Source: Synchiropus splendidus (lineage: Eukaryota > Chordata > Actinopteri > Syngnathiformes > Callionymidae). From it: 64,000 nucleotides of DNA. The notes beneath the pieces were generated by a model. That model was not told the DNA's origin and did no database searches. It was given only the letters and a program-made list of their open reading frames with translations. A program made the position numbers and the translations under genes. The stretch spans positions 124,001 to 188,000 of the forward strand of contig NW_026527054.1 of NCBI RefSeq assembly GCF_027744825.2, written 5' to 3'. Shown here piece after piece: positions 26,803 through 35,856 of this stretch; within the stretch, counting starts at the first letter, position 1, and every line of letters begins with the position of its first letter.

Positions 26803-28859
26803 TGTAGTGAAAGTGACGGATTGTCGGGTCACGGACGCCTGCGTCTGTGACGTGGATATTATGAAAAATAATATCTCCTCGAAAGTTTGGGGCACCACCT
26901 GAAATATAGTTTCCAGGAGACTATTAAGCTCTCTTGATTAACACTTAATTAATTAATTAACTGTGGTAACTTAATTAATTATTAGCGTAATCAATCTATT
27001 TATCTGAAGTCACTACTCGTGATGTAATGTCCTTTACTGATCAGAGGCTCTTAGATTGATTATAATACACTCCAAAGTAACGTGATCAAGACCAACGTAA
27101 TTTTATAGATTTATTTAGGAATAAAAGAACAGAAAGAAACAGGAAAGATGCAGAAGTAGAATAATATGGTCCCAACAATATCGCGATGGAAACGCAAACC
27201 AGTTATGAAGCAATGTCAATACTGCATCAGACGCGTATGTAACTGATGGGAAAGTTGAGACGTTCTAGTCTAACTGTGAACCTCAGGCAAGTAATGATAT
27301 TACTAAACCCCAACACACCACTCTGTGCAGAGATGACAAGCAGCGGCTTACTTTGGCGATGAATGGAGGGATGAATGGGATGGATGGATGGATGAGAGGG
27401 TGATGAGTAGATGCAGAAGGTCGGTCAGGAGGTGAGGGAGGAGGCAGGCGGCTTTGGAAGGAGGCGTCCTGGTTCTCAGCGTGGTGGCTTGGAGGTGATG
27501 AGGACCCGCAGCTTCAGGCGTCGATGGCACTCTTGGATCGTCTTCCGGACCGCCGTGGATCTTTCGTCGCAGACGGGGTGATCGTAGCTGGCAGAGAGCG
27601 GCGTAGGACCGAAGGCGTATCTTTCTCTCGTGCCAGGTGATTCACCGGTCTGAACAACCTTCTAGAGTGGTCGCCTTAATGACACACTCCAGGCAGCGGA
27701 AGGTTGTTGGAAGTTGGACTCGCGTACTCGTCACGGCCGCCGGCTGTGATCACGTGGTGTGACTGGGCCGTTCCTGAAGGAGGCTCTGGCTTGGCAGACC
27801 GCTGTAGGACGAGGGCGACGTGCAACTTTGGAGAAGTTCTCGATCACTCTCACACTTGGATGGGCAGCGAGTGGAATGCTGGCACGGCTTCAAGGGTGGA
27901 GGAGAAGCAAGAGTCTTTGCAGGAACTTGAGCAGGAACCGTCGAAGAAGTTGGTTGTAGTTGGTTGTAGGAGGCGAAGGAGCCAGAGGAAGCGGCAGAAG
28001 GAGGGCAAAGAGCGCAACCGAGGGCAACAGAGGGACAGAGGGGAGAGGAGCACAGAGGGACACAGAGGGCTGAACAGAGGGGTGAACAGAGGCTGAACCT
28101 CTGTAAACTGGGTCTTTTAAACTCTCATGAAGAGTCTCCTTGTCCAGTCTTGATTGGTTGAAGGAGTTCCATCACCTATTGCTGATTGGACGAGGATTTC
28201 CAAGCCTGGCCTTCCTCCTCCTCCTCCAACGGGGTCGTAAATTCCAGTCTTGAGATGGGAGATTTTGATCCCCCCAGTACCAGAGTTTTATTTGACAATA
28301 AAACATTACCTGAGTTGTAAAGTTGCTCACAATCTGTCAAAACTTTCCCATCTCAATTCAAGCATTCAAACGACACCAAACATGACCATTCTAGCACATT
28401 GTCTTCTTATAACGATCAACATAACAATCAACCATTCATGTCAAGTTTAACATCACATGTTCAGGGCATCTGGTTTGCTTGAACATCCTGTGGAAACCAT
28501 GGGTTAAGTGGGAAACAAAAGTCCTTTTTCAGAAATACACATTAAGACACATTCACATACAAGTCTGTCTTTGTTCATCTGGAACCAGGAGAAGGGGGAG
28601 CTGTGTGTGTCCCCCACCAAACAGGGTTCACGAGTTGGTCAGGGTTTTTCCTCTTACGGCACAGCATCCTGGACTGTTGCTCTAGTCTCTCCCCCCTTTG
28701 ACCATTCCAATGATTTATGGTCCTTATCGGAGGGTTCCGAAACCTCTGAGCTGCCAAAGGCATGGTGGGAACCCAAGGAGATGTCTCCGAGTTGAAGTTA
28801 CACATTCGGGAAAAGTTCACCAGGTCCATGCTTGAATCTCTGGAGAAGGAATCACTACA
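26803..28859 (-). repeat. 3' LTR (2057 bp; left-hand copy)
   Basis: It starts TGTAGTGA within a satellite monomer and ends TCACTACA. It matches 35857-37469 along its length apart from about 450 bp, roughly 27571-28020, that has no counterpart in the other copy. Open frames inside it, such as 27704-28096 and 28575-28973, are either repeated in the other LTR or fall in the extra segment and show no protein-like features. A GGACAGAGG/ACAGAGGGCTGA minisatellite sits near 28026-28100. TTTTATT and AATAAAA arms at 28286-28303 give poly(A) signals on both strands. Confidence 0.9.
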
Positions 28860-28873
28860 TATCCCCCCTCTTG
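28860..28873 (-). other. polypurine tract
   Basis: On the minus strand the sequence CCAAGAGGGGGGATA lies immediately before the 3' LTR start TGTAGTGA. This is the expected position of the plus-strand primer of an LTR element and confirms the minus orientation. Confidence 0.75.
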
Positions 28874-30036
28874 GCGTCGTGTGGAATTGTCGCAGGTATT
28901 CCATCGGGGCCAAGATGAGTTGAGTCCTTCGGGTGGTCGTAGATGCCGCATGGATCCTGGTGATGAGAGTCACTCATACACTGACTGGTGTGTTCTAACA
29001 TCCCCCACTCCCCTTAGTCAACTGAGAGAGAGTGAGTCAGTAGAATGACCCCCGGGGGTCCCATGCATTTAGCTAATATCACCTAGACCGAGGTTGATGG
29101 AAACTAGATTCACGAGGGAAGTGTAGTTAGGTGGGTGAAGGTGAACCCGGTTCACCTAACATTGTTTGTGGCGAAGTTTGGAGTTCGGACTTGAATAAGG
29201 GTAAGTTGAGAGGAACTGGTGAGACTACGTGAGGAAAATTGTTAGATTTATCCTTCTCAAGTTCACTTTATTTAATTTCTTGAACTAGGCATAAGACAGC
29301 TTCATAGTGAATGGAATAAGTGTGGCTTAACTGATGAGGAAAATGTTTTTTTTTCAAAAAGAAGGAGAAGGAGAAGATAGAAGAAGAAGAAGAAGAAGAA
29401 GAAACATGCAATAATCAAGATCGACACGCCTATGAACACAACTATCACAGAGACTAGATATGTTTTTTTTTTTGGTCAGAGAGATAATAGTTGACCTTTG
29501 AACTTGTATCAAGGTGGAGCCATGTTCTGCTGTTGGAGGAGCGCTTACATCATTAAGTCTTCTTGAGTGTTCTTTAGTTTTGGTTTGAACACCTAACAGC
29601 GATTAAACGAGTCCTTGAGATCTTTTATTCTTCTGAGAGAGAATGAAGCTGACGCTGACTATGGAAATTAGCAGGGTATTGGCTCCCGACCAAACACGAG
29701 TTAAAGGGGTAACCAGGTTTCTTATGGTGGTGTCGAGGTCTTGAAAGGCAGAATTGATAGGGGCCAGGTAAATGGTTTGTTCATGTTGTGTGTGTTGAAC
29801 GAAGCGAAACATTAGAATATTTCAGTCTTGACTCCCTAGACAGTGATTTGATGTTAATTTTTAACCGTAAAGCTTATTCTCATGCATTCATCACACATTG
29901 GCCTCTTCATCTTAACAGTAACAGCAACCAAACAGCAACCAAACAACACGGATATGACACAGGTGTAAATTCAATAACTTATCATTTTTATACAGTCTGT
30001 AGTTATGCTTGATGCGGGTTTTCGTATCAGCCTATC
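28874..30036. other. element 3' internal region without an intact gene
   Basis: This lies between the gag-pol frame and the 3' LTR. It includes a purine-rich (AAG)n microsatellite at about 29381-29403, several poly-T runs and one short minus-strand frame with a membrane-segment appearance, listed separately. Nothing else recognisable was found. Confidence 0.6.
29603..29812 (-). pseudogene. possible envelope transmembrane-subunit remnant
   Basis: This 69-codon minus-strand frame lies between the pol remnant and the 3' LTR, where env sits in retroviruses and errantivirus-like elements. Around residues 15-40 it reads as a polar, helix-prone stretch (LDTTIRNLVTPLTRVW). An uninterrupted hydrophobic segment follows (TLLISIVSVSFIL), then a short basic tail (KNKR). 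That order resembles the membrane-proximal, transmembrane and cytoplasmic parts of an Env TM subunit. No surface subunit, fusion peptide or disulphide motif is visible. The call rests on position and hydropathy only; chance is a real alternative. Confidence 0.3.
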
Positions 30037-33000
30037 CTAGTTATTATCCGGTGTTAGTTTTTTTTTTTGGAGATGTTGGGGTGTGGTGCCCTTTAATTTG
30101 GTTTCGGTGAGCCCAGTTGCAAGAAGATTCATTGCTTCTGGTAGATTTGACCAGGGGTCCCACCCAATCGGTTTGCAGGTCTGACTATGGGGAATGTGAC
30201 TCCCCTGTTTCAGATTAGGTTGAGTCGGCTGGAACTGACAGCATGTTAAGCACCCTTTTATGTAGTCAGCTACATCTTGATGCATGCATGGCCAGTAGGC
30301 TACCTGCTGTAGTGCATCAACGGTTGCTTTGACACCCCTGTGACCTGTGCATGGTGCAACATGTGCATATGCTAGCATTACCCCCCTTAGGCTCAGTGGA
30401 ACTGCAAGTCTTGGCGTGGCATGTTCATCTGAGACATAAACCAGCAAGCCATCAACCATGCGCAGTTTGTTTTTGACCGTGAGCCAGTGGGACAGTTCCC
30501 TGTCCGGCGGGCCGCTATTGGGATTGGGGACGTCATTGTCATGGTCAGCCGTGACGCTGCGAATGAGAGATGACAGGGTGGGATCTTGGTTCTGCCGATT
30601 TACCAGATCTGAGTTTTGAAAAACCTGGTCGCATGCCAAATGTAAAGATGTGTTACATTGTGTGGGAGTACTTCTGGATTGTTGGCGAGTTGCGGCCAAC
30701 ACGGATGGCATGGACTCTGTGTGGATCCGAGCAGGTCGAACGCTCCATGGCTTCCCGTGGGGAGCACCTTCTTTGGCCAAAGTATCTGTGAGGTCATTAT
30801 ACTCTCTGTCTCGGCTGGGAATGTGTGATTGACCCCGTACCTTCTTCCAATGCACTCGCATGTCATGGGTGCTGACTGGGTGATCACAGACAGTGAACAA
30901 GTCTTTGTGTTTCACTGGCTTGCGTTTGGCCATGAGGAAACGGTTGCGTTTCTGGCCTGGAAGGTGGTAGAGAACGGTGTCAACATTTGAGTTTGAGGGT
31001 GTTCGTGGGTTGCTGCACGGGTCGTGTCTCGCCGAGTCACCCCCATTTGCTACTGTATAGTAAGAAGGGTGTGAGTCATGCTCTAGCGGCAGAGGTTGAC
31101 GAACTTGGGCCCAGATTTTAAGACGTTGGAAATCTATAATCGGATCAAACCTGTTGAGTAAATCTTTGCCGATAAGCAGAGGGATGTTGTTATGTGGTGA
31201 CACATAGACCGGGTGGACTACAGTCATGGGTCCAATGGTCCAGTGTATTAGCGTTAAGGGGTTCAACTGTGTGCCAACGGTGGAGAATGCCCAGACATCT
31301 AATTTACATTTCTGTAATTTGAGAGTTTTATCTTGGGCGTGGGCAGCTCGCTGTAATTGGTCAAACACCTGTGTCGACATGGTAGTGATGTCTGCTGCCG
31401 TGTCAACGAGGGCTTCATAGTGAAGCAGATCTTCGAGAGTCGTGGCAAGGTAAAACTTGCGAGCCACCCCCCTTTCTGTCAACTCACCCAAAAGCTGTTG
31501 TGTGGGTTGAGCTGGGTGTTTGACCCATGAGTTTTCACCCAAGGGTGGCGAGTCCTGATCATAGTTGACGACTAGGACTGCTGGGTTTGGTGGGTTTGAG
31601 GTTAGGTTCTTGTCTGCCGGTGGTGTGGCTTGACTCTCAGTTGCCTCCAGGCCTAGTCTGGAGGGAGGCTTCTTTGGATTTTGTTCCTTGTACCACTGGG
31701 CGAACAGCTTGTACATCTGTTCCTCCTCAGGACTGGGATTTTTCTGATTGTCACTTTTCTTACGACGACGGTTAGCCTGGGAATCTGCTTGAGTGGAGGG
31801 GACCGGTTTTACGTGGCCATCTCCATGGTTAGCGTGACGACGCCAAACGTTTCCAGGGTGTGGGGGTTTGTGGAAACCCGTCTGGTTGACCACGGACTGC
31901 GGTGGCGCTGTGGAGTCATCTGACCATGCCTTCTGTGAGAAGAATGCCTTACGGGCCTGACGAGGACTCGCTTTGCGCTCTGGTTGTCGGTGTGTCTGTG
32001 ACAAAGGTTTTACTTCTGGCGGGGATACTGGTGCATCCCCTTCAAGTTCCATGTGGGAACTTTGGACACCCAGTGGCAGCAGTGAGTAAGGTGGTTCACC
32101 ATTTTTCCAGTTGCCCAGCATCTGTTTTGCGAAGCCTTTATCTGCTAGGTCACGCAACTGAAAGCTATTCATAGTGCGGGGGCAGGCTGTCACTCCAAGG
32201 TGGTGGCTTGTGCCAGGATGAAGATTTCGGAGGAACAGGGCTTTGAAGTTGAGGTCTTCTTCCATATTTTGCTCATTTTTGTCACCGAAGAATGCTTGTC
32301 GGAGTCGGTGATAGTATTGAGCTGGTGGCTCATTTCTCCCTTGTTTGACAGCGATAGCTGACAACAGACCTAGTGAGGGTTCGGGGCTGGAGTATTCCCT
32401 CAGCATCATTTTGGTGAGGGTGTCAAAATCATTTTGAACAGCTGGTGGCTGCCTGTCAATGAAGTTGCCTACCTCCCTGCTGGATGTGATTTTGAGGAGG
32501 TAGATTTTGTCTGGGGTGGTTGCCTCTGGGAACCGCTGAAGGTGATATTCGATGTCCCTCAGATATGACCTGGTCTCTGTATTACCTCCAGGTTTGGGCT
32601 CAAACCGAGGTATGTTGCGAGCCAGTTTGTTTAGTACATTTGTGGTCAGGCCCTGTGTTGGGGCTCTGTCGGGTGGGGCTGCGGCTGCATAACCTCCCTG
32701 GTGAGGAGGGTTATTAGGCCAGTGAAGGGAAGCAGAGTCATAGTTTGGTTGTGATCTGCTGCCTTCTGGGTGAGCGGTCCACTGAGAGAAGGGATTGAGA
32801 GATTTAAAGGTGATTGGTTGTTCCTTGGAATCTCTGAGCAGAGACCCTGGCTTAGATGGGGGCTTGTGGGCCGCGTCTCTAGCTCTTTGGGTTTGCTCTA
32901 CTGTGTTTTGCAGCTCATTCTTTGTCCTGCTAAGGTCTTCTTGGAGCTGACTTACATGGTCCTCTAAGGACTTTACGTGGCGGAGGAGGTGGTAGTCCTT

Positions 33001-33765
33001 TTCTACTTCTTCCTCCTTTTCCGCCGTAATTGAGTCAACCTGACTTTGGAGGGACTGGACCTTTTCATTGGCTTGTTGTAACAACTGCCTGGTTTTATCA
33101 TGTTCGTCCAGAAGTCGAAGGTAGAGCTCTGTTTGTCGAGGTGCTTGTTTCCTTAATGCTTCTGACAAGGTCTCCACTTCTGCAAGTGCATCAGACAGTT
33201 CTTTCTGACAAAAGGATAATCTTGCCTCCACCCGCTTGAGTTCATTCTGAGAGGTCAGTGACTCAGCCAGGGCATCTAGGAGGTCTTGCGTTTGTTGATC
33301 TCTGACGGCCTCATGGTCAGTTAGATCTTGTCTCAGTTGAGACACCTCTTGAGTAAGCTCTAGGTTGTCTTGTTTCAGCTTACTAAGTTCTGTGGTGTTT
33401 GACTGAGATTCAACCATGTCGAGTCTCTCTGTTAAGAGGGACTCCCTTTGTCTCAGCAGGGCTAGGTCCTGTTGTCCACGCTCCCATTGTCGTTCCCTGT
33501 TTTCAATTTCTTTGTCTTTAATTTTTAATTGTGCCACCAAGTTCAGGGTCATGCAACTTAGGGCTTTAACCAGGGATTTATCTTTGGGGTCCGTGGACTC
33601 CAATTGGCTCATGAGCTGAGCGATATTATCATTGATAGCGTCAGGTTGATCTGCTGCCAGGGTTGTGCTATAACCTGGGCACATCTTATCAGTGATTGTG
33701 GCGAGCAGGTGCTCTAACGAATCCAGGTTTTCGTAGTCGACCGGGGATTCTCTGCTTTCAGCCAT
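30037..33765 (-). CDS. gag-protease-(deleted pol) fusion polyprotein, 1242 aa
   Basis: Visible domains in order: a long heptad-rich coiled coil (about residues 75-300); a Pro-rich linker; a capsid-like helical domain (about 370-550, with IPRFEPKPGG, YLRDIEYHLQRFP and YYHRLRQAF as in retrotransposon gag proteins); and a basic/Pro-rich stretch with no CCHC zinc knuckle. A retropepsin-like domain follows (about 780-890, VDTAADIT at 787-794, IPLLIGKDLL), then an RNase H C-terminal scrap (about 961-1005) and an integrase HHCC zinc-binding domain (H1135, H1142, C1172, C1175). Reverse transcriptase, the rest of RNase H and the integrase DDE core are absent, yet the frame stays open. The protease has DTA where family members have DTG or DSG, so activity is doubtful. 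It starts at ATG 33765, preceded by a 2.1-kb leader. It is either a defective genomic copy or a retained gag-like gene. Confidence 0.85.
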   Translation of the reverse strand: MAESRESPVDYENLDSLEHLLATITDKMCPGYSTTLAADQPDAINDNIAQLMSQLESTDPKDKSLVKALSCMTLNLVAQLKIKDKEIENRERQWERGQQDLALLRQRESLLTERLDMVESQSNTTELSKLKQDNLELTQEVSQLRQDLTDHEAVRDQQTQDLLDALAESLTSQNELKRVEARLSFCQKELSDALAEVETLSEALRKQAPRQTELYLRLLDEHDKTRQLLQQANEKVQSLQSQVDSITAEKEEEVEKDYHLLRHVKSLEDHVSQLQEDLSRTKNELQNTVEQTQRARDAAHKPPSKPGSLLRDSKEQPITFKSLNPFSQWTAHPEGSRSQPNYDSASLHWPNNPPHQGGYAAAAPPDRAPTQGLTTNVLNKLARNIPRFEPKPGGNTETRSYLRDIEYHLQRFPEATTPDKIYLLKITSSREVGNFIDRQPPAVQNDFDTLTKMMLREYSSPEPSLGLLSAIAVKQGRNEPPAQYYHRLRQAFFGDKNEQNMEEDLNFKALFLRNLHPGTSHHLGVTACPRTMNSFQLRDLADKGFAKQMLGNWKNGEPPYSLLPLGVQSSHMELEGDAPVSPPEVKPLSQTHRQPERKASPRQARKAFFSQKAWSDDSTAPPQSVVNQTGFHKPPHPGNVWRRHANHGDGHVKPVPSTQADSQANRRRKKSDNQKNPSPEEEQMYKLFAQWYKEQNPKKPPSRLGLEATESQATPPADKNLTSNPPNPAVLVVNYDQDSPPLGENSWVKHPAQPTQQLLGELTERGVARKFYLATTLEDLLHYEALVDTAADITTMSTQVFDQLQRAAHAQDKTLKLQKCKLDVWAFSTVGTQLNPLTLIHWTIGPMTVVHPVYVSPHNNIPLLIGKDLLNRFDPIIDFQRLKIWAQVRQPLPLEHDSHPSYYTVANGGDSARHDPCSNPRTPSNSNVDTVLYHLPGQKRNRFLMAKRKPVKHKDLFTVCDHPVSTHDMRVHWKKVRGQSHIPSRDREYNDLTDTLAKEGAPHGKPWSVRPARIHTESMPSVLAATRQQSRSTPTQCNTSLHLACDQVFQNSDLVNRQNQDPTLSSLIRSVTADHDNDVPNPNSGPPDRELSHWLTVKNKLRMVDGLLVYVSDEHATPRLAVPLSLRGVMLAYAHVAPCTGHRGVKATVDALQQVAYWPCMHQDVADYIKGCLTCCQFQPTQPNLKQGSHIPHSQTCKPIGWDPWSNLPEAMNLLATGLTETKLKGTTPQHLQKKKLTPDNN

Positions 33766-34981
33766 TTAATCGTTTGTTTTGTTTTATTGCTGAATTCCTT
33801 AATTTACGCTTGTAAGCTAGTTAAAATGTTAAAGGAAAACTTATCAGCGAATTGTTCTTAAGTTATTGAAAACCAACTTAAATTATTGGGATGTTAAAAG
33901 TAACGGTTTAAGTAATTGCTATTGTTATTACTCAGGTTGTTGAGATAACCAGGGGATCACTTTAGGTGCGTTACTTTTAGCGGATTTGATTTCTAAAATT
34001 TCAATGTTAATTTAAAATTTGTTTGAATCAAATCTCAAATTGTTTAATTGTTTCTACTAATAACTCTTTAAGTTATTTAAGTGAGTAACAAGTTGTTTTT
34101 TTTTTTTTTTTTCAAATTCAATAGTTGGTTTGTCAACTTGGATGCGAGATTTAATTGTGTGGGCTATTTATGGACTGGTTGAATTATTTAATTAATAAGT
34201 AATTATTAATTAAAAAGGCAAGGTTTGTTTCTATTGTCGATGTTTCTAATTGAGTAGTGAGACAGCTATTCAATAAAAATATTCAAGTGTATCTGTGTAT
34301 AAATTTGTAATCTTAATTCTTAATTAAAATTATTTTTATACACAAGTGGGGTTGGAATTACTAGGTTGGTAATTTTAAATCCAAACTGTAGTTTGACTTT
34401 GGGTTGGTGACAACAGGTGAAGCGTGTAAGCTGGACAGGTAGAGAAAGACTGTGGAGCAAGAATCTGCAAACACTGAAAAAAAAAAAAAATAGACAAAGC
34501 TTTTTTTTTTTTAAAACACACTGCACAATGGACAGGCAGCACCACAAGCATCAGCAATTTGCAGGATGGCAGAAAGCAAACAGCTAATTTGTGTGCAAAG
34601 CAAAACAAACAACACAAGCTAATCGTGGCAGATTAGCATTACCAGCTATTGCAGCTGCAGACTGTAACACCGCTAGTGGTGGCCTCGCAAGTAGCACAGC
34701 ACAAACAAGGCACGGAGGCCCCAACTGTCAACTTAAACAAGTTGGCACTGTAACAAAATAAGCCAAAGACTAAAGTTATCCAACCTCAGTACCTTAGCAT
34801 CTGACATGGTAACTAAACAATAGCTTTCACCGCAGTTAGGCTATCAGTAGAAGTGAGCATCACACGCCTTAGCATTAGCAACAACAAATAGCCTTCAACA
34901 GTGTTAAACCTATTGTCAATGGCAGGCTAGCTGTGAGCTGGCTAGCCTAGCAACAGTTGCTACGCTGACGTCACTTCCTTT

Positions 34982-35285
34982 AATGAGGCGGGACTTCCTG
35001 TCCGCCCTCCAGTGGGGTACAATTACTACAGAGACGTGCGCTTCTTTCACTGGGAAGAAGAAGCTGCGACCACGCATGCGCGAAAGTCTTATGAGATCAA
35101 AATTTCTGCTCTACACACAGCAATAAATAAGTGAATGAGGCGGGACTTTCTGTCCGCCCTCCAGTGATGTGGAATGACTCCAGAGGAGCGCGCTTCTTCC
35201 ACTGGGAAAAAGAAGCTGCGACCACGCATGCGCGAAAGTCTTATGAGATCAAAATCTCTGCTCTATGCACAGCAATACAAGAATA
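34982..35285. repeat. 152-bp tandem duplication in the leader
   Basis: AATGAGGCGGGACTT begins at 34982 and again at 35134. Both copies continue through CTGTCCGCCCTCCAGTG, CACTGGGAA, GAAGCTGCGACCACGCATG and CGCGAAAGTCTTATGAG. The copies differ at several positions. The GC-rich, motif-dense content suggests duplicated regulatory sequence, which is inference. Confidence 0.85.
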
Positions 35286-35832
35286 GGTCAATTACGCTCA
35301 CCACACCCAACACAAGCTCACGTCAATTGATCACTATTGTTCCCGTAGGCAGAAACTCGTGCGCCGGGCAAATGTAAGACTCCCGTCGTGTTGGAACAAC
35401 GTTTTAATAACTGGTTAGCTACGCCAATTATTAAAGTTGGAGTTGGACGTGAAGGTTCACTGTTGGTTAGACGCTCGTAACTCGGTCGTGAATTCCGTCC
35501 GCAGGCCTGATGAATTAATGCTCAGCGTTTGTCACTAGAGCAAACACATGTATATTCTCTCGATAAGACTTGTAGTCTTTTTTTTTTTTTTTTTTTTCGA
35601 GGCAGTAGGTACCATCAAAGTAATTTCAGTGCTTTTGAAGCACAGACAAAGTGGTTTAAACGCGTTATTAATTTTGTTCTTATTTTTATTTATTTATTTT
35701 TCTTAATAATGTCTCAGCGCAGGCTGGGCACACGCTTTGAAGAGAGTGAGAGGGAAGAAACGGGGTGAAGCAAGGGGGGGAACACTCTACCTTTATGGAA
35801 TGGTTTACAATCAAAATTTAGCAATTAATCAG

Positions 35833-35849
35833 CCTCACACGGGGCACCA
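35833..35849 (-). other. primer-binding site candidate
   Basis: On the minus strand TGGTGCCCCGTGTGAGG begins 7 nt after the 5' LTR end. It starts with TGG, as expected for pairing with the CCA end of a tRNA. I could not match it confidently to a particular vertebrate tRNA acceptor end. Confidence 0.55.
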
Positions 35850-35856
35850 ATAAGGC

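Larger units (their letters stand above)
33766..35856. other. long 5' leader of the LTR element, A/T-rich then GC-rich
   Basis: About 2.1 kb lies between the 5' LTR and the gag start. The part near gag is A/T-rich with homopolymer runs. The part near the LTR is GC-rich and contains TGACGTCACTTCCTTT (CRE-like and ETS-like sites), GGCGGGAC motifs and a 152-bp tandem duplication. No convincing coding frame was seen. Confidence 0.6.

Noticed and set aside
27704..28096. 130-codon Arg/Glu-rich open frame in the left LTR
   Set aside because: It lies mostly in the segment missing from the other LTR and in an ACAGAGGG minisatellite. The composition reflects the repeat.
28575..28973. 132-codon minus-strand frame across the LTR edge
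   Set aside because: It crosses the LTR/internal boundary and the polypurine tract, and the LTR part is repeated in the other LTR.
35833..35849. Assignment of the primer-binding site to a specific tRNA (His, Val, Lys)
   Set aside because: The match beyond the initial TGG is not good enough to any tRNA 3' end I can recall with confidence.
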